Assembly (NCBI GenBank): GCA_039000515.1
Contig: JBCFYV010011172.1
Coordinates: 71,807,941 to 71,871,940, forward strand
Direction of reading: 5' to 3'
Length of the DNA: 64,000 nt
Source of the DNA: Timema cristinae
Taxonomy: Eukaryota > Arthropoda > Insecta > Phasmatodea > Timematidae
The notes below the pieces were generated by a model that worked only from the letters and a program-made list of their open reading frames with translations, was not told where the DNA came from and searched no databases. Positions 1-12,179 of the stretch are shown piece by piece. The position numbers and the translations under genes are program-made. Within the stretch, counting starts at the first letter, position 1, and each line of letters opens with the position of its first letter.

Positions 1-61
1 TATCGTGATGCAAGTAATAGATTTTCCTTATTGTGTTTTTCCACCTTCTCTTGAAAAAAAC

Positions 62-292
62 GAACCCTATTGGTGAGTACGTGGACTAAGGCGTCAATAT
101 AGTATTTTCTGTTTTGCCGGTAACAGGGAGACCGGGTGTACTAAGGGGGAGTTTTCCTAAATGGCTTATCCACTATTCCTCCACGCAAATGTTAGTGTAT
201 TCCTCTAAATTCTACCTTCTTTAGCCTTACCCCATAAGTGTAAATATGCGGATAGCCTGGACGGATAGTAAAAGCTGAGCGCGTAATAGTTC
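62..292 (+). repeat. Degenerate tRNA-derived SINE (family A)
   Basis: The order of blocks matches better copies in this window: a tRNA-like head with a 'gtggactaaggcgtc' A-box region, then 'ttttcctaaatggctt', 'ccacgcaaatg', 'tcctctaaattctacctt', and a tail with 'gcggatagcctggacgg'. It is heavily mutated and lacks a clean (TAA)n end. Confidence 0.55.
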
Positions 293-2850
293 AAGCGAAT
301 GTTACTACATTTTGAGTTTTTATCATTGATTTTGATTTGTACACACCTCATGTTTTCAAAAATAAAAAATTGCCTCTAGACATGGACATTTAATCCTGGA
401 CTTTTTGCTTGTTTGATGAGCTATGTCAACGGCTTGCTTTCCATTTCCAGGTGTAAAATTTCAATTATGAAAATACGATATTGTTATATACAAAACAAGA
501 CGCTAGAAACCTAATTAGGTGGTCGCTTTCAAAGTAACTTAAGTGAATTTCAATATTTTGAGACTTGTGGCCGTGCATTAAGATCTAAGGGAACCGTGGC
601 TTTTATCTTTTACCGTCTATTTTCTTTTATTTAATCTTTCTTGCTTTCTTTTTGTCGTTTCCCTCTCCATCACCTTATACTTTCTATGATTTCTTCCCAA
701 GAGTCTCGATAACCTTGACTCAGGCGGTAATGGTTCTTCTTACTTAGCTTAAAGTTCGGGTTCGATTTATAGTGGGGTCAAGGAGTTGAATCATTTATGG
801 ATTTGAGGTTCCTCCTTTTAAAATGGTGAGTTGACAGTCGGGAGTATTGGATGTTGTGTTCGTTCTGGGGTTAAATTGGTTTTTAAGTTGTCTCCTGAAA
901 TTTCCCGGAAAGTACATGTTAAATATTCCTAGTAAAACATTATTTTCTAGGTTTATTTGTGTAGTTAGATTTAAAGGGCTTGGGTCTAATATTAATTAAT
1001 TTGATTAATCTGAGGTATTTAACGTGCACTTTCTGAACCGACTGATTACATCAGTACACGATTGGGTCTAATAGTCGCACCGTTTTAGCCCTCCTAACAA
1101 AACATGGGCATGTTTCACTTCCTACAACTTTAAATGAAGGCTAGGCTAACTTAATGTCATTTCGTACCTACCCAAATTCTAAGTTAAAACTACTATCTAG
1201 GGCTTAAAATCGACATATTTCATGTAAGTTAAATAAACAGGTCCGCCAGGTGCTAAAACCGGCCCTGGTACCAGAGGCAAAGTGTCCACCCCCTCCTCCT
1301 CTTTTTGTAATATTCAATTTTAGATGCGGTGAAAACTTATTTGTCCAGGGGAAAGTTATTGGGCCCTTTCTGGCAAATTTTGAAAAATTGGGTGCTTTCA
1401 GAAGCTATTTTGAATAATATTTCTCTGGCAATTTTTATGATTGGATGCCTCTAGTATCTATTTAGAGTCGTCTGCTCCCAACAATAAAAAAATTAAAAAA
1501 TTGGATGCGTCTAAAAGTTATTTAGAGTTTGATGCAAAGCCATCTTTCATCTTCATATTCTCATAGTCCAGAATATCAGAGGGGAGTGGGGTACATGTGA
1601 AGGGGGAAATGCTTATTCCAGTAAGCGGGTGGAGGGGGGGGGAGTTCTTCTCGGAAGAGGAATGACCCCCTCCTTCCTGTTTCTACACCACTTCTTGACT
1701 TTGGTTTGTACATTTTTTTAAACAGTGTTGTCAACAAATTTACATAATAAAAGCAATGTACAAGAATTAATACGTAGTTTAGCTGAACACTTACATGTTA
1801 TGCACGATGAAGTATTTTATTGAACTTGGCTTTCTTTGCCCGACTTTCTTATTATGCCAAATTTAGTTTATGTATAAATATGATAGACTATGTGTGCATT
1901 TTCCAAACACTTTGAAACGAACGACATGACCGGGCCAAACCGATGATATTATGATTGTGACAAATTCCAGTAGGTTCCTTCATGGTTCCTTTTGGTGTGA
2001 TGGGCATGCACTGTTGATTAGTATGGATAGGAATTTTATTGCTTGTCATTCATATTTCACGTTGCATTTTTTTCACCGTCTACATTTTTAAAAACATATA
2101 AATCTGAATCTCGTACCCGGACCCCTGGAAGTTCCGGGCACGGTACCATGCTACCCAATAGTCCCTCCCCCCTCGTGGTGGGTCTGTATATAAATGTAAC
2201 TTTTGTGTTATTTATATTTTGAAAATAATATAAATAACTTTACTTATTATTAGAAAAATACCTCTAATTACCATGAAAACATAATCACAATTAATGTTTC
2301 CCGACATGGGCTCGTTTCCACCGCTCCGCAAATAAATTCTTAGTTGAAGTTACACTTGTATATTAGGAACGGTTTTAAATATTTCACTTTTAATATGTGG
2401 GCCAAGCAAGTTTGCATTTGTGGGAGAGTGACTTAAATCCTAGATCCCTAATTTAAAGTTTTTTGATTTTTATTTACTTATTTGTGTTGTTGGTGTGCTC
2501 ATGCGTAAAAACAAACTGAACCTAATCAAACCCGTGATCAATTCTTTGATCCTAAACCAAATTATAACTAATTCACAAGGTTACAATACAAACATTTTTC
2601 AATACTGTATTAATATAAACTGTTTTTTGGAATAGAGTCCATAGAATCTAGTTTAGGCCAAAATTAGGTCGGCTATGGAAAAGTTATACCTTGCCGGTTC
2701 TTCATACGGAACAAATAACTCTGCTGGTCCGTTAATTAGAAAAGTTGGCATCCATATTCTACATGACTTCCAGAGACATGTGATGTTTCCATATTTGCCT
2801 TTTCTTACGGAAACTCAAGTAATTACAGCCACAAAATCCCATTTGTAACC
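293..2850. other. AT-rich intergenic DNA, no gene seen
   Basis: No ORF or splice-bounded exon stands out. Around 1380-1535 there are three loose copies of a roughly 60-bp unit built on 'ttggatgc(c/g)tct' followed by 'tatttagagt'. A G-rich run lies at about 1628-1642. The rest looks like unique AT-rich sequence. Confidence 0.4.
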
Positions 2851-2859
2851 TCCCTCCCT

Positions 2860-3115
2860 ACTCAAGACGTCCCAGCGCCTCTGCCTCCTAAATTACACCA
2901 ATCCTAGTTGAACCAATGAAGTTCGCCTCCAGCTCGCCCGATGATCGCTGTTCCGGTTGTATTCATTCACTAGGGAGCGCGCCTCGACGGTTTGGTGAAA
3001 GCCAGGGTAGGAGCGGATTAGGGGGGGGACTACGCCTCGCCAGCAAGACAGACACAAGGGTTTCTCTCCGCGTCAGGGCTGGGAGAGAGAGAGAGAGAGG
3101 GACGCATTCAACGAG
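2860..3115. promoter_or_regulatory. GC-rich patch with CCAAT motifs, possible promoter
   Basis: This patch is much richer in C, G and CpG than its surroundings. It has two CCAAT motifs (near 2894 and 2913), a run of eight or nine Gs, and a (GA)n run at about 3085-3100. No convincing coding exon follows it. It could be an orphan promoter, enhancer or decayed element. Confidence 0.25.
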
Positions 3116-3343
3116 TGTTTTGTTGTTCCTCATTCTTACTCCGATAGAATGATGGTATTGATTTTTAACTGTTACCCCTACCAAATTTTCTTGGATTAGC
3201 TATTGTGGGTAAATGGTGAATAATTTTAATAAAAGCACCTGTGGTCACTCAGACAAATACGTCAATATTTTCAAGTCTAATTTCCTTGTGTCGGTGAGGT
3301 TGGGGCTTTATACCCTGCTTGGTATACTTAGTTGCTTTAAAAA

Positions 3344-3455
3344 ACAACAACAATAGTTTCCTACTGTTCCTCCGTGCAAATGGGGATGATTTTCCTCCTA
3401 AGTTCCACCTTCCTCGTCTCTACCCATTTAGTGTAAATATGCGGATAGCCATGGT
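3344..3455 (+). repeat. Partial SINE (family A body and tail)
   Basis: It carries the family-A blocks 'ctccgtgcaaatg', 'ccttcctcgtctctaccc' and 'gtgtaaatatgcggatagcc'. The tRNA-like head is missing or unrecognisable. Confidence 0.45.
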
Positions 3456-3624
3456 GGATATTATGGGGGATGTGGTAATATATTGTGCTAGTAACACATC
3501 AAAGGTTTATTTCTTTTCCCTCCCCACAGCATTTTAAAAACTCATCTATCAAAGCTGCGAGGGAAATTTATCTCAGAGCAAAGGTTTCTCATCTTAAAAA
3601 AAACTTTCATTTGTGATGAGCGTC

Positions 3625-3815
3625 TCACTACCTGTCTGGACTGTCTGCATATTTACACTGATTGGTGAGCTGTGGATGATAGGCATTAGCTTGAAAAGAG
3701 AGGGAAAAACCGTTTAAGGAAAAATACACCTTTACACCCGGTTGAGAAACGAACGCGGACTTCTGCCCTCAGCCTTAAAAACCAGGTGAGACTGACGACT
3801 TTGCTTAGTTTCCTG
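3625..3815 (-). repeat. Degenerate SINE, reverse orientation
   Basis: Read on the minus strand it shows the family-A tail near 3625-3660 ('gtaaatatgcagacagtcc') and head-like sequence toward 3810. It lies head-to-head with the next forward SINE. Confidence 0.4.
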
Positions 3816-3854
3816 CTTGCCCCCAAAGAGTATTGAAAAGCAGGATAAACATAC

Positions 3855-4065
3855 CCACATCGATGGTCGCATGGTGTAAAGCGTCACTTTCGTGTTGGAC
3901 TTAATTACCGGGAGAACGGGGTTTGGTGTACCGAGGAGGATTTTTAAATATGGTTTCCCCACACTCTACACGCATATGCAGGCACGTTTTCTCTAAATTT
4001 TACCTTTATCATCCCTAGTCCGCTAGCTTAATTTATGTATGCGAATACCCATAGCCGGTGAAAAT
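3855..4065 (+). repeat. Degenerate SINE (family A)
   Basis: It contains head-like sequence ('ggtcgcatggtgtaaagcgtc'), the 'accgggagaacggggtttggtgtac' region, and body blocks 'tctacacgcatatgcaggc' and 'tctctaaattttaccttt'. The tail is decayed. Confidence 0.5.
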
Positions 4066-5037
4066 TAAGATAAACTAAATATATTTTTTTGCGGGAAAGA
4101 TATTTGTAAAAAATTGAAAGTTTTGAAAAATATCTTGACGCACCCGGATAATGTTTTTTTTACCACATTGCTTCCGGTTCTGCTACATCGGGTTATTTCA
4201 ACCGCGTGACAGAGACAGGTCCAGCAACACTTATATAATCCATAGGATTGGTGGGAATTGACAGCAGAATACTTTTTATTGCAAACATTGGTTGAAAATC
4301 ATTGACGTGGAAATAATTATTATGTTTTTAGTAAAACTATATTATCAATCAAACGTGTTATGTTAATAAACGCTTCTAATAATACTCCCTAAGGATTACT
4401 GAATAAGTGACTATTTCACAACTTATTGAAAGAACAATCAATATTAATGAAATTATGTTTCTTATATCATGGTTGCGGTGACAAGAGATATTATAGTGCA
4501 CGGAATAAAAAAAAAATTTATTTTCACATTTGGATATTGTTGTAACTGGCCACCAAATAAATATTTTTTTATAACTTAGGGAAAGAGCCATACAAAATAT
4601 TAGTTTCAAAATAAAACGTTTTTATTTTATAAACACAAGCGCATGAATACAATCGAACAAAACAATTTGTATGACGTCATTTACCGTCCTTATTTCGGAT
4701 GGTTCGCTATCTTAATTGATGAGGAGAAGACAGCCTTTTAAAAGTTATCATTTGTAAAGCATTTTTAAGTGAACCACAGACGCCACTTTCATTTAAATAA
4801 AACATCCAAGTGTTCTATTTTCATAAATTCTTATTTCAATAATGTAAAAACACGTAAAATAATAAAGATTTTTTGTTGTGAACGTTTTGACTGCCAAAAG
4901 TGACAGCAGCTCACCATATGGATACATGAGAGCAGATCTGGTATATTTTGCTTGCTGTCAATTACCATCACTCCTATGGCGAATGGATTGTATCTTAATA
5001 CCCCAACACTAGCATATTAGGGTTTACCAGGTATAAA
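4066..5037. other. AT-rich intergenic DNA, nothing recognised
   Basis: No coding or RNA gene is supported. The sequence is strongly AT-rich with short homopolymer runs only. Confidence 0.4.
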
Positions 5038-5224
5038 GGGTCAGTTTCATTGTCAGACTTAGTCCGCCTCATGTGCGGCTTGATACTAATTACAAGACAC
5101 CTACCTCAAACAGAGCTGCATGGACCAGTTTCATATGCGAAGCTGGCCCATTCCATTCAAGTTAAGGTAGGTGTCGTCTTGTATTTAGTATCGAGCGGGC
5201 TAAGTCTGACAATGAAACTGACCC
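5038..5224. mobile_element. Short TIR element (MITE), Harbinger-like
   Basis: The ends are inverted repeats: left 'gggtcagtttcattgtcaga' and right 'tctgacaatgaaactgaccc', continuing inward through 'cttag'. The 187-bp length and absence of coding capacity fit a MITE. TAA/TAAA lies at both flanks, compatible with the TWA target duplication of PIF/Harbinger elements, although the exact boundary is ambiguous by one base. Related fragments occur at about 22745-22860 and 55756-55830. Confidence 0.65.
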
Positions 5225-5879
5225 TAAATCCGGGAGGGGAGACCTGGGATTTGCTTATATCACTTTTCCGTGATAAACTTTTATGAATCACAGTGGGATT
5301 GGAAAGCAGGAGTTATAAAATACTGTATCCAATACTGGAGCATTTTATATTATTTTGAAATAATACAATAAACTGAAGAGTGCGTTTTTTTCCCCCTCCC
5401 TCCCTCCCTCCTGAAGCACCATATTTAGAGATACCGACTACTTGAATGAACATTCTGTTGTACGTCTTGTGCGAATAACAGATCTGGAGCTTCCAAACCA
5501 CTATATTATGTTGTGACCCCGTTAAAATGACTATTTGTTTGAGGAAGGCTAGATCCATGTTTCAACCATTTACTTTAATCTCAGATCCACGACATTCCGC
5601 GTGAAACGTTCAGTAAAATAAGCTAATTTCACCATTTCATTATTTTTTTAGTGATTAACTTAAAATTTTATGGTTACCTCTAACCTCCACTTTGGCGTAT
5701 ATCTTTTTTTTTTTTAACAAACCACTTTCTAAATAACGAGATATTTGGAGGTGTATGAAATGAGTCTCTTTCCGCAAGGCGGCCCCCTTAATAATCTTGT
5801 TTAGTCATCATATTAGACATAGATCACTCTTAACCTGAACGGGGCTAGTCGCTCAGTCTGTCTCACCTGAATTCAGATT
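5225..5879. other. Intergenic DNA, nothing recognised
   Basis: AT-rich sequence with a C/T-rich stretch near 5390-5412 and poly(T) near 5705. No gene is supported. Confidence 0.4.
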
Positions 5880-6130
5880 TGGGTTAGCAGTAGCACCAGC
5901 ATCGTTCGTCTCGCGATGTTCCTTTGGAGGGGAAATAGTTGCGCTAGGGAAAAGGGGGGAGAGAGCCGGGCTGCTTAGCCGCACCGTCAGCAACGGATGT
6001 TTCAGTCAGTCCGAAGTTTCTCTCGGCGGCGTAAACAACAACCGCTCGATCACGTGACGCTTGCGACCATGAACGAGTGAGGTCGGATTTCCGAGTCCGT
6101 TCGACGGCGCATGCACTGTTTATTGTGCGA
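5880..6130 (+). promoter_or_regulatory. CpG-rich promoter of the 476-codon gene
   Basis: A GC- and CpG-rich island immediately upstream of the main ORF. It contains an E-box CACGTG at 6051-6056 and GCGCATGCAC at 6107-6116, which resembles an NRF-1 site. There is no clear TATA box, which is normal for CpG-island promoters. The start of transcription and the presence of a 5' UTR intron cannot be read from sequence alone; a T-run followed by 'ggccatcaag' near 6240-6260 could be a splice acceptor. Confidence 0.5.
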
Positions 6131-6645
6131 CACTTGCGAACATAAGAGGATCACAAGTCCTTTGGATTTTTTCCCTCTTTACGATGGGGTGAACTATTGT
6201 ATTTTCCGCCCTTCCTTAACATATATATATGTATAATATATTTTTTTTTTGGCCATCAAGTAAACAAATAAAATCAGGAATGTGACTCTTATCGTCTGTG
6301 CGTGTTGGAAAAAAGTGAAATATTGTGTGGGCGTTGGACCGGTGAAGACAACTCAATACGACGCCGGCGTCGTGGTGTACAATGAGCCCAGCGTCCCATG
6401 GAGGACTGGAAGTGGAACGATACATCGGCAGCTGTCTGATTTCCTCGTCTTCTCGTGTCAACAAGGCTCCCCCCTCGTCGCCCACAGCAGCTGCCAAGGG
6501 AAGAAATTGGTGGAGCCCTTCTCGGCGTTGGGGCAGTGAGACAAAGGGGATGCCCAGATCACTTCGCTGGAGGCCATTTGGGGTACCTATCTTTGTGTGA
6601 CTGTAGGGTGGAGGAGGGTATGGCGGGAACCCTGGCTGGGCCGGG

Positions 6646-8076
6646 ATGCCCCTCATATCCATGGCGTCAAACCATCGCAGGAACAGACGCCCAGGTTGCG
6701 CCCCGGGGAGAAACATCCACTCTACAAAGGGAGAATGTGTGCCACCATGCCAAACAAGGACGCCGCTCTCCAGGTTGGCCATCCACACGCAGGGCGCGCC
6801 GCTCATTCTGGCTGGCAGATATCCCAACAGCGCGGCGAGAAGGAACCCCGGAGGTAGAATACCGCCGCCGATGACAGGGAAACAGTATTTTAGGGAGCCA
6901 GTGTCTAGCAGAAAAGTCCCTCCTGTGTCAAAGAGTGATAACACGGTAAACAAAGACGCCAACCCATCTGGAGTAGTTCCTAACCCCGCCACGAGTGCAG
7001 ACACCCTCAGCGTTGCCAGTGACGAGAGCTCTGGTCAATCAGAAAACAGTCTTCCCAGGATCATCAAACCCAGAAAGAGACGGAAGAAGGACCGGAAACC
7101 CCCGACAGCAACCGCCTTGACAACAGACTCCAACATCTCGACACCTTCTGAAGACTCCAAAGACACGGTCTACTCAGACTCCCCGAGCATAGTCACATTA
7201 AAGCCGTACGTTCCGTTGTGCTATGATGTCTACGGCAGTGGTCGATGGGACGTTGCTAACCGCCGTCGTTGGCGTGAGGGCGTTGTGTGGGAGACCAGAT
7301 CGAGTCTCCGGGTGCCGCCGCAGGAGGAAAGGCCGCCGAACGATCCCGTCTCTTCAGAGGACGATGGCACTCAAGATCCGAAGCTCCACCATGACTTCGA
7401 TGATGTCCAAGAGGGGGAGTGCCCAGTCCCTACGTCGGGCGATCTGTTCCCGTACTCTGGGTGTCAGTGCCGCTACTGTGACCCCGCTGGCGGAGTGTGG
7501 GACGTTGACCAGTACCGCTACTCTCCTTTCCTAACACGTCCCAGCCCGGGACACTCTCTGTTCCCGACCTCTACTGGCCTGTTCGGGGAAGGGCATCATG
7601 ACCTTCCCGACTCGGTGGGCCTTCGTCGCAGCTGGAGCGACCCTAGCAGTGACTCAGCCCGGCATGACCCTAGCTCCGGGTCTCTCTGTAGTTTCGGCGT
7701 CGTTGGGGTGTCCAGGAGCTTAGAGGGTCTCCTGGGAACGCAGTCTCAGGGCCTGGAGGTCTCCACGGAGATAGTCACCGCCCCCAACGGTCATCGCGAC
7801 ATCGAGATAAGGTTCTACTCGTGTTCGCCGCCGTCGGTCAGGAGCGGGCCCTCCGCTGACGATTTACACTCTAGGTCCGGCTCGCTGTCCTCGGAAGGGG
7901 ACGCCGACAAGAGAGGAGCCGTAGTAGTGGACGCCAGGCGTCAGCTTGGAACAAATATTTGGACCGGTCAGGGAGGCCCAGAAGTCGGTCTTTGGGGCAA
8001 CAGTGTCCGGCGTTCTAGTGTCGAAAAGAAAGATCATGTTGACGAGTCGAGCTGTCCTTTGCGGGCAGAAGAATGA
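6646..8076 (+). CDS. Probable nuclear or regulatory protein, unrecognised (476 aa)
   Basis: This is the longest ORF in the window and is much more GC-rich than its flanks. It begins at the first ATG after an in-frame TAG at 6604 and ends at 8076. A second in-frame ATG at 6871 (codon 76) could be the true start; residues 1-75 look less protein-like. The protein is mostly disordered. Visible features are an acidic Ser-rich stretch (about 119-135), a basic nuclear-localisation-like run KPRKRRKKDRKPP (141-153), a Ser/Thr-Pro and acidic cluster (about 165-181), an aromatic block YDVYGSGRWDVANRRRW (193-209), a CxCxxC motif (273-278) followed by WDVDQYRYSPFL, an RRSWSDP motif (327-333) that resembles a phospho-dependent 14-3-3 site, and an ordered-looking block EVSTEIVTAPNGHRDIEI (371-388). 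I do not recognise the family. No intron is needed, though upstream exons are possible. No transmembrane segment is seen. Confidence 0.75.
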   Translation: MPLISMASNHRRNRRPGCAPGRNIHSTKGECVPPCQTRTPLSRLAIHTQGAPLILAGRYPNSAARRNPGGRIPPPMTGKQYFREPVSSRKVPPVSKSDNTVNKDANPSGVVPNPATSADTLSVASDESSGQSENSLPRIIKPRKRRKKDRKPPTATALTTDSNISTPSEDSKDTVYSDSPSIVTLKPYVPLCYDVYGSGRWDVANRRRWREGVVWETRSSLRVPPQEERPPNDPVSSEDDGTQDPKLHHDFDDVQEGECPVPTSGDLFPYSGCQCRYCDPAGGVWDVDQYRYSPFLTRPSPGHSLFPTSTGLFGEGHHDLPDSVGLRRSWSDPSSDSARHDPSSGSLCSFGVVGVSRSLEGLLGTQSQGLEVSTEIVTAPNGHRDIEIRFYSCSPPSVRSGPSADDLHSRSGSLSSEGDADKRGAVVVDARRQLGTNIWTGQGGPEVGLWGNSVRRSSVEKKDHVDESSCPLRAEE

Positions 8077-8428
8077 AAACCGAACATTTTATGCCCGAAG
8101 AAAAACTTGTCATATTGAGATTTCATCACGAGGACTTCGGTGACTTGTGGTATTGCAATTATCGAGGCATTAAAACGGGCAGTGTGACTTGTATCATTAT
8201 AAATATCGAACATTGATTGGAACCAATCATACGAATTTAATTAATACCATAACTAAAGTAATTTGCTTATCTCTGGTTTGAAATTGAAAACATTTCAAAT
8301 TATGAGGTTGTGTGATTTTCCCAGTGAAAGTATTACTTTATGACTGGATCGTTTAAATTGTTTTTGTGGGTTGCGTTACGTGAACCTTTTTTTCCATCTT
8401 GGCCAAGTTTCGATCATGATGACATGTA

Positions 8429-8450
8429 AATAAATGCTTTGTCAAATAAA
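8429..8450 (+). terminator. Poly(A) signals of the 476-codon gene
   Basis: Two AATAAA hexamers (8429-8434 and 8445-8450) lie about 350-375 bp after the stop codon, giving a 3' UTR of ordinary length. Confidence 0.55.
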
Positions 8451-8470
8451 ATACTTTAGTTTAGTGTTAG

Positions 8471-8944
8471 CGGTACTTTATGAGCCCGTGAGTTTTATTT
8501 TTAAATCTAAAAGAATTGTCCAGTAAACACACAATAAAAAATATATTTAAATTTTAATTTGGGTATTCACAGTAAATAAATGATAATCAATCTCTTGAAA
8601 GTTCGTCATTACCTTTTAGATGATTAATCTCGACTATTTAATAATCCTAGCCTTGTTTGGTGACGCCACGACTTCATTTGGCGTGTGTTTGTAATTTGTA
8701 GTCTCTATCATTAGCCTATTTCTTGTTACCTACAAAATAAACACGGTAGAAAAGGTGATGTAGAAAATATACAAACATTTTGTCGCAGTCAACCTCGAAA
8801 AAGTTGATTGTATTATAATTTTATTGGTATTGATATTTTAAATCAAATGACTTGACGTATGATATGACACAAGTTTTGTTAACTTTTGAAACTATAGGAT
8901 ACCGCTCTTCTTACTGTGTTCTTATTATATTCACCCTTCGTCTA
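8471..8944. other. AT-rich intergenic DNA
   Basis: No gene or repeat recognised. Confidence 0.4.
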
Positions 8945-9120
8945 TCCTGTAAGGCTACCTTGCATCATTCCACTATAGTATAACTTGTAAGATATACTCT
9001 AGTATAATCCATTAAGGTAAGAGTGATGCAATTCGTTCACCTGAAATATTTCTTACCTTGCCTGATTACGCTGTGGTCCTACCTTATAAGCTACACCATA
9101 ACAGACCCAAGCACGGTAAG
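8945..9120. mobile_element. Palindromic MITE-like element
   Basis: The left half (about 8957-9015, ending 'taatccattaaggtaagag') and right half (about 9049-9106, 'cttaccttgcctgattacg') are imperfect inverted repeats. A third relative occurs at about 33905-33975 ('gtaatccgtcaaggtaaga'), so this is a dispersed family. Target duplications could not be fixed. Confidence 0.5.
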
Positions 9121-12030
9121 CTTGTTGTAGTTCATGGTAAACGGAGTATACGTTGCTATATCTTATTATCAGTGGTTGTGTTTTTTCTTTTGTTATTTTT
9201 GGTCAACACACACATATAACGCAAAATTGATCGAGTCCACCATTTTTTTAGCTATCAATAACACACAAAATATTTCCTCCAAAACACTTGAAGATTTTAA
9301 CAATAAATAAAATAAAAAATGTGAATTTAGATATTTTTTTTCAACACGATTGCTCACACTAGACCGGATAGAGGGAAAATATAACTAGCTAGCGGCTATT
9401 GAACTCAGGACCTCTCACGGATATTAGGAGAAAGTGTTAGCAACATTGAAGCATCAGGTTCTTAGATTTGTTATTTAGTTGGGCTCATTGTTTACGAATT
9501 AATTTCTATTGGATGGTAATATAAAATATACAAAACTAAATATTATTTGTGGGGTGGTTTTTTTAAATCATAAACTACTTCATTAAATATGTATGTTCAA
9601 TTTTTGTGTTAAGTAAATATAAATAAATTCCATTGTGAATTGAAGATATATTTATGTATAACACTAATAATAATGGAAGATATCAACTCGTTGGTTAAAC
9701 AGCCTATACTAGAAAACTAAACAGTATAATATAAACATGAAAAAGGAAGTTAAACAGTATAATTATATTTTGCTCAGCAAAATAAGTCCATATTTCTAAA
9801 AGCGTTCTAAATGCGAATTTGCACCAGCATAAGGGGATATTTATTGGGTCTATTTGGAGCATGGATGTGCGTTAGCGATATTTTAAATATATTCCTAGAA
9901 GTAGTTTCAATATATTATTTTAGTGATGGTTTGGGAAATGGGGGATAACTGGTGGTTACAAAAATAAAAGGGAAAGGGTGGTAAATATTTCTTGCGGTGT
10001 TGGGCACTTTGTTTATAAATAATGAACCATACATCTTATCAGTTATTGTTTATTATATTTTCTTGCATGGTAATTTGAAATGCGTGGATAGATTTTTTGA
10101 ACAGTGAGTTTATTGATAAATTTTTTAATGTAGGTATGAAAGGACAAGTATGGTCACTATATAGTCTTATAAGCTTTTCATTTTACCATAACTTTTATTA
10201 TTTTAAAATTACTAGAAAAAGATTTACTAATATTTTGTTTCTAAAAGGTCAGTACATGAATACTAATTTCTCAAATTACCTATAGTTATGTTAACCTTTT
10301 AATCTAATATATTATTGTCACTGTTGAAATAATTGTTAGCTTTGATAAAAACTTTTCCTATTTTTAGGGGAGTTTAAATTGGAACAATCTTTTTTTCTTA
10401 ACTTTTCTGCATTTTTGTACATCTTTTTGTTCTATAATTATTTGATTTCCTTGGGTTAGTTTAAAATCTTGCCTCTCACATTGGAAATAGGGGGAGAGGG
10501 TCGACCTAACATATTTAATTGTGTACGAATGTATTGTTTATTCTTAAAATATTCATGTAAATAATTTAATACATCTTATTTTAAAGCTTAGCTGATAAGT
10601 TTTATAAAAGCTGTTTATGGACAGTTGCACCAACATCATATTGACAATATAATTTTTTATACACGAATATTGTTTTGTCAAGCTTTTCTATTTTTAGAAA
10701 TTTGAGTTGGTGAAACGTGTGTATTTGCTCTTTTTATTTAGCAATTTTCTCGAAGTATGTAGCCAGTATTTGCATTTAATTTCTCTCCAGGGACTTTTAT
10801 GTTCAGTTTCTTATTTTAGATTGTTACAATGGCTTATTTATTTTTTTCAAATTACTGTCATTTTTTTAATGCACTGTCATGCTTAACTGTTTTTCAAGAA
10901 TTTGTTAAGCTTTTGTGTATCATCTTGCATTTAATGATTGCGCAAAGAATTGGGGCTAATAGAACTATATACAGTAAATAAGTGTTTGCACAACAATATA
11001 TTACTTGCAGTATTATTTCATTAAGTCTGGAATATTCAGTACAGGAGGATTGACGCGATCTCTGGCCTAATTTTGAACACACTTGTATTTAATGACTAAA
11101 ATTGTGTTGGTTATCATAAGACTATACCAAACAAACACCACATTTTAATTAAAGAGAAAAAAGAATAACATTAAAAAAAATATTTCCACTTTATTATTTT
11201 AAAATCTTGAGTAAAGTTTTCATTAGGTTTTCAAGTATCATCTTTTCACTCACATGTATCAGTTTTTTAAGATATCATATGTTTTTTTTAGCAGAATTAA
11301 AATTAAAATCCTAGCTCATATATTATAATTATACACAGTAGGTCCCAGCTGCTTGTAACTCTCAATTTGACTTCATAATGACAACACGAAGGAAACAAGA
11401 TTAGGCCATTTTATACCAGATAAAGTTGTCAAAGAAAAGGATCAGTGTCGCATTTCACTGTCGTGATTTTCTTGGTTCTTGACTTGTGATAGTATTTTTT
11501 TTATATTGTCTAGAGCTGAAACAAAGAACGAACTTGTTAATTCCATTGACATTACTTGCGTCCTTAATTTATATTTTGGACATGTATGTACTTTAGTGTG
11601 TAAGAAAATATACAAAGAAATTTGAAAGAAAACGTGCCTTGTTGATTTTTATAGTCATAACTCCTAACTTGTCTTGGGATGAAGCTCGAGTCGCCGCCGA
11701 GTTACTACAATATTTGATTTGGCGGCTTTTAGATTTTAAAAAAATACCAATGAAAAGTGGTCATCAAATAGATACATTTATTTTATTTTCGACAGAAAAT
11801 CTATTCGCATTTATGGCATTTGCCTGGGGAGTGAAATTTAAAAAAAAAGTTGAAAACCAGTTGTGCCTCCGTTAATAGATATTTTTAAATCCCTTTAAGA
11901 CTATGTTAAAATAAAAATAAGACATGAATTTTGTTTTTATTTATCTTTAACGGAAAATAGTACTATTTTTTTACGACATCTTACTATCCTTCCAGATTGT
12001 ACGCATCTAATTATGTCAAATAGTTAAGGT
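9121..12030. other. AT-rich intergenic DNA, no gene
   Basis: The region is very AT-rich with many T-runs. Short ORFs exist but look random in composition. A possible decayed reverse tRNA-like box sits at about 9393-9412. Confidence 0.4.
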
Positions 12031-12034
12031 TGAG

Positions 12035-12170
12035 GGAGATATAAATTAGAGGAAATATGCTCGCATTTGCGTTGGAAAGATATCGAAACCAACTAAGGAT
12101 AAATACCCACAGGGGACTCGAACGACGACCGTCTCGTCACCAAAGGGGGACTGGCAAACTCCAAGCGGCC
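12035..12170 (-). repeat. Partial SINE, reverse (family A)
   Basis: The minus strand shows the body block 'cgcaaatgcgagcatatttc' and a B-box-like 'gttcgagtcccc' region (12113-12125 on the plus strand). Tail and head are decayed. Confidence 0.4.
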
Positions 12171-12179
12171 GGAAACTAC

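Noticed and set aside
6216..7004. 262-codon ORF on the minus strand opposite the start of the 476-codon gene
   Set aside because: It overlaps the better gene's N-terminal coding part and promoter side, ends in AT-rich sequence translated as a Tyr/Ile run, and has no recognisable domain. It is most likely an antisense consequence of GC-rich coding sequence.
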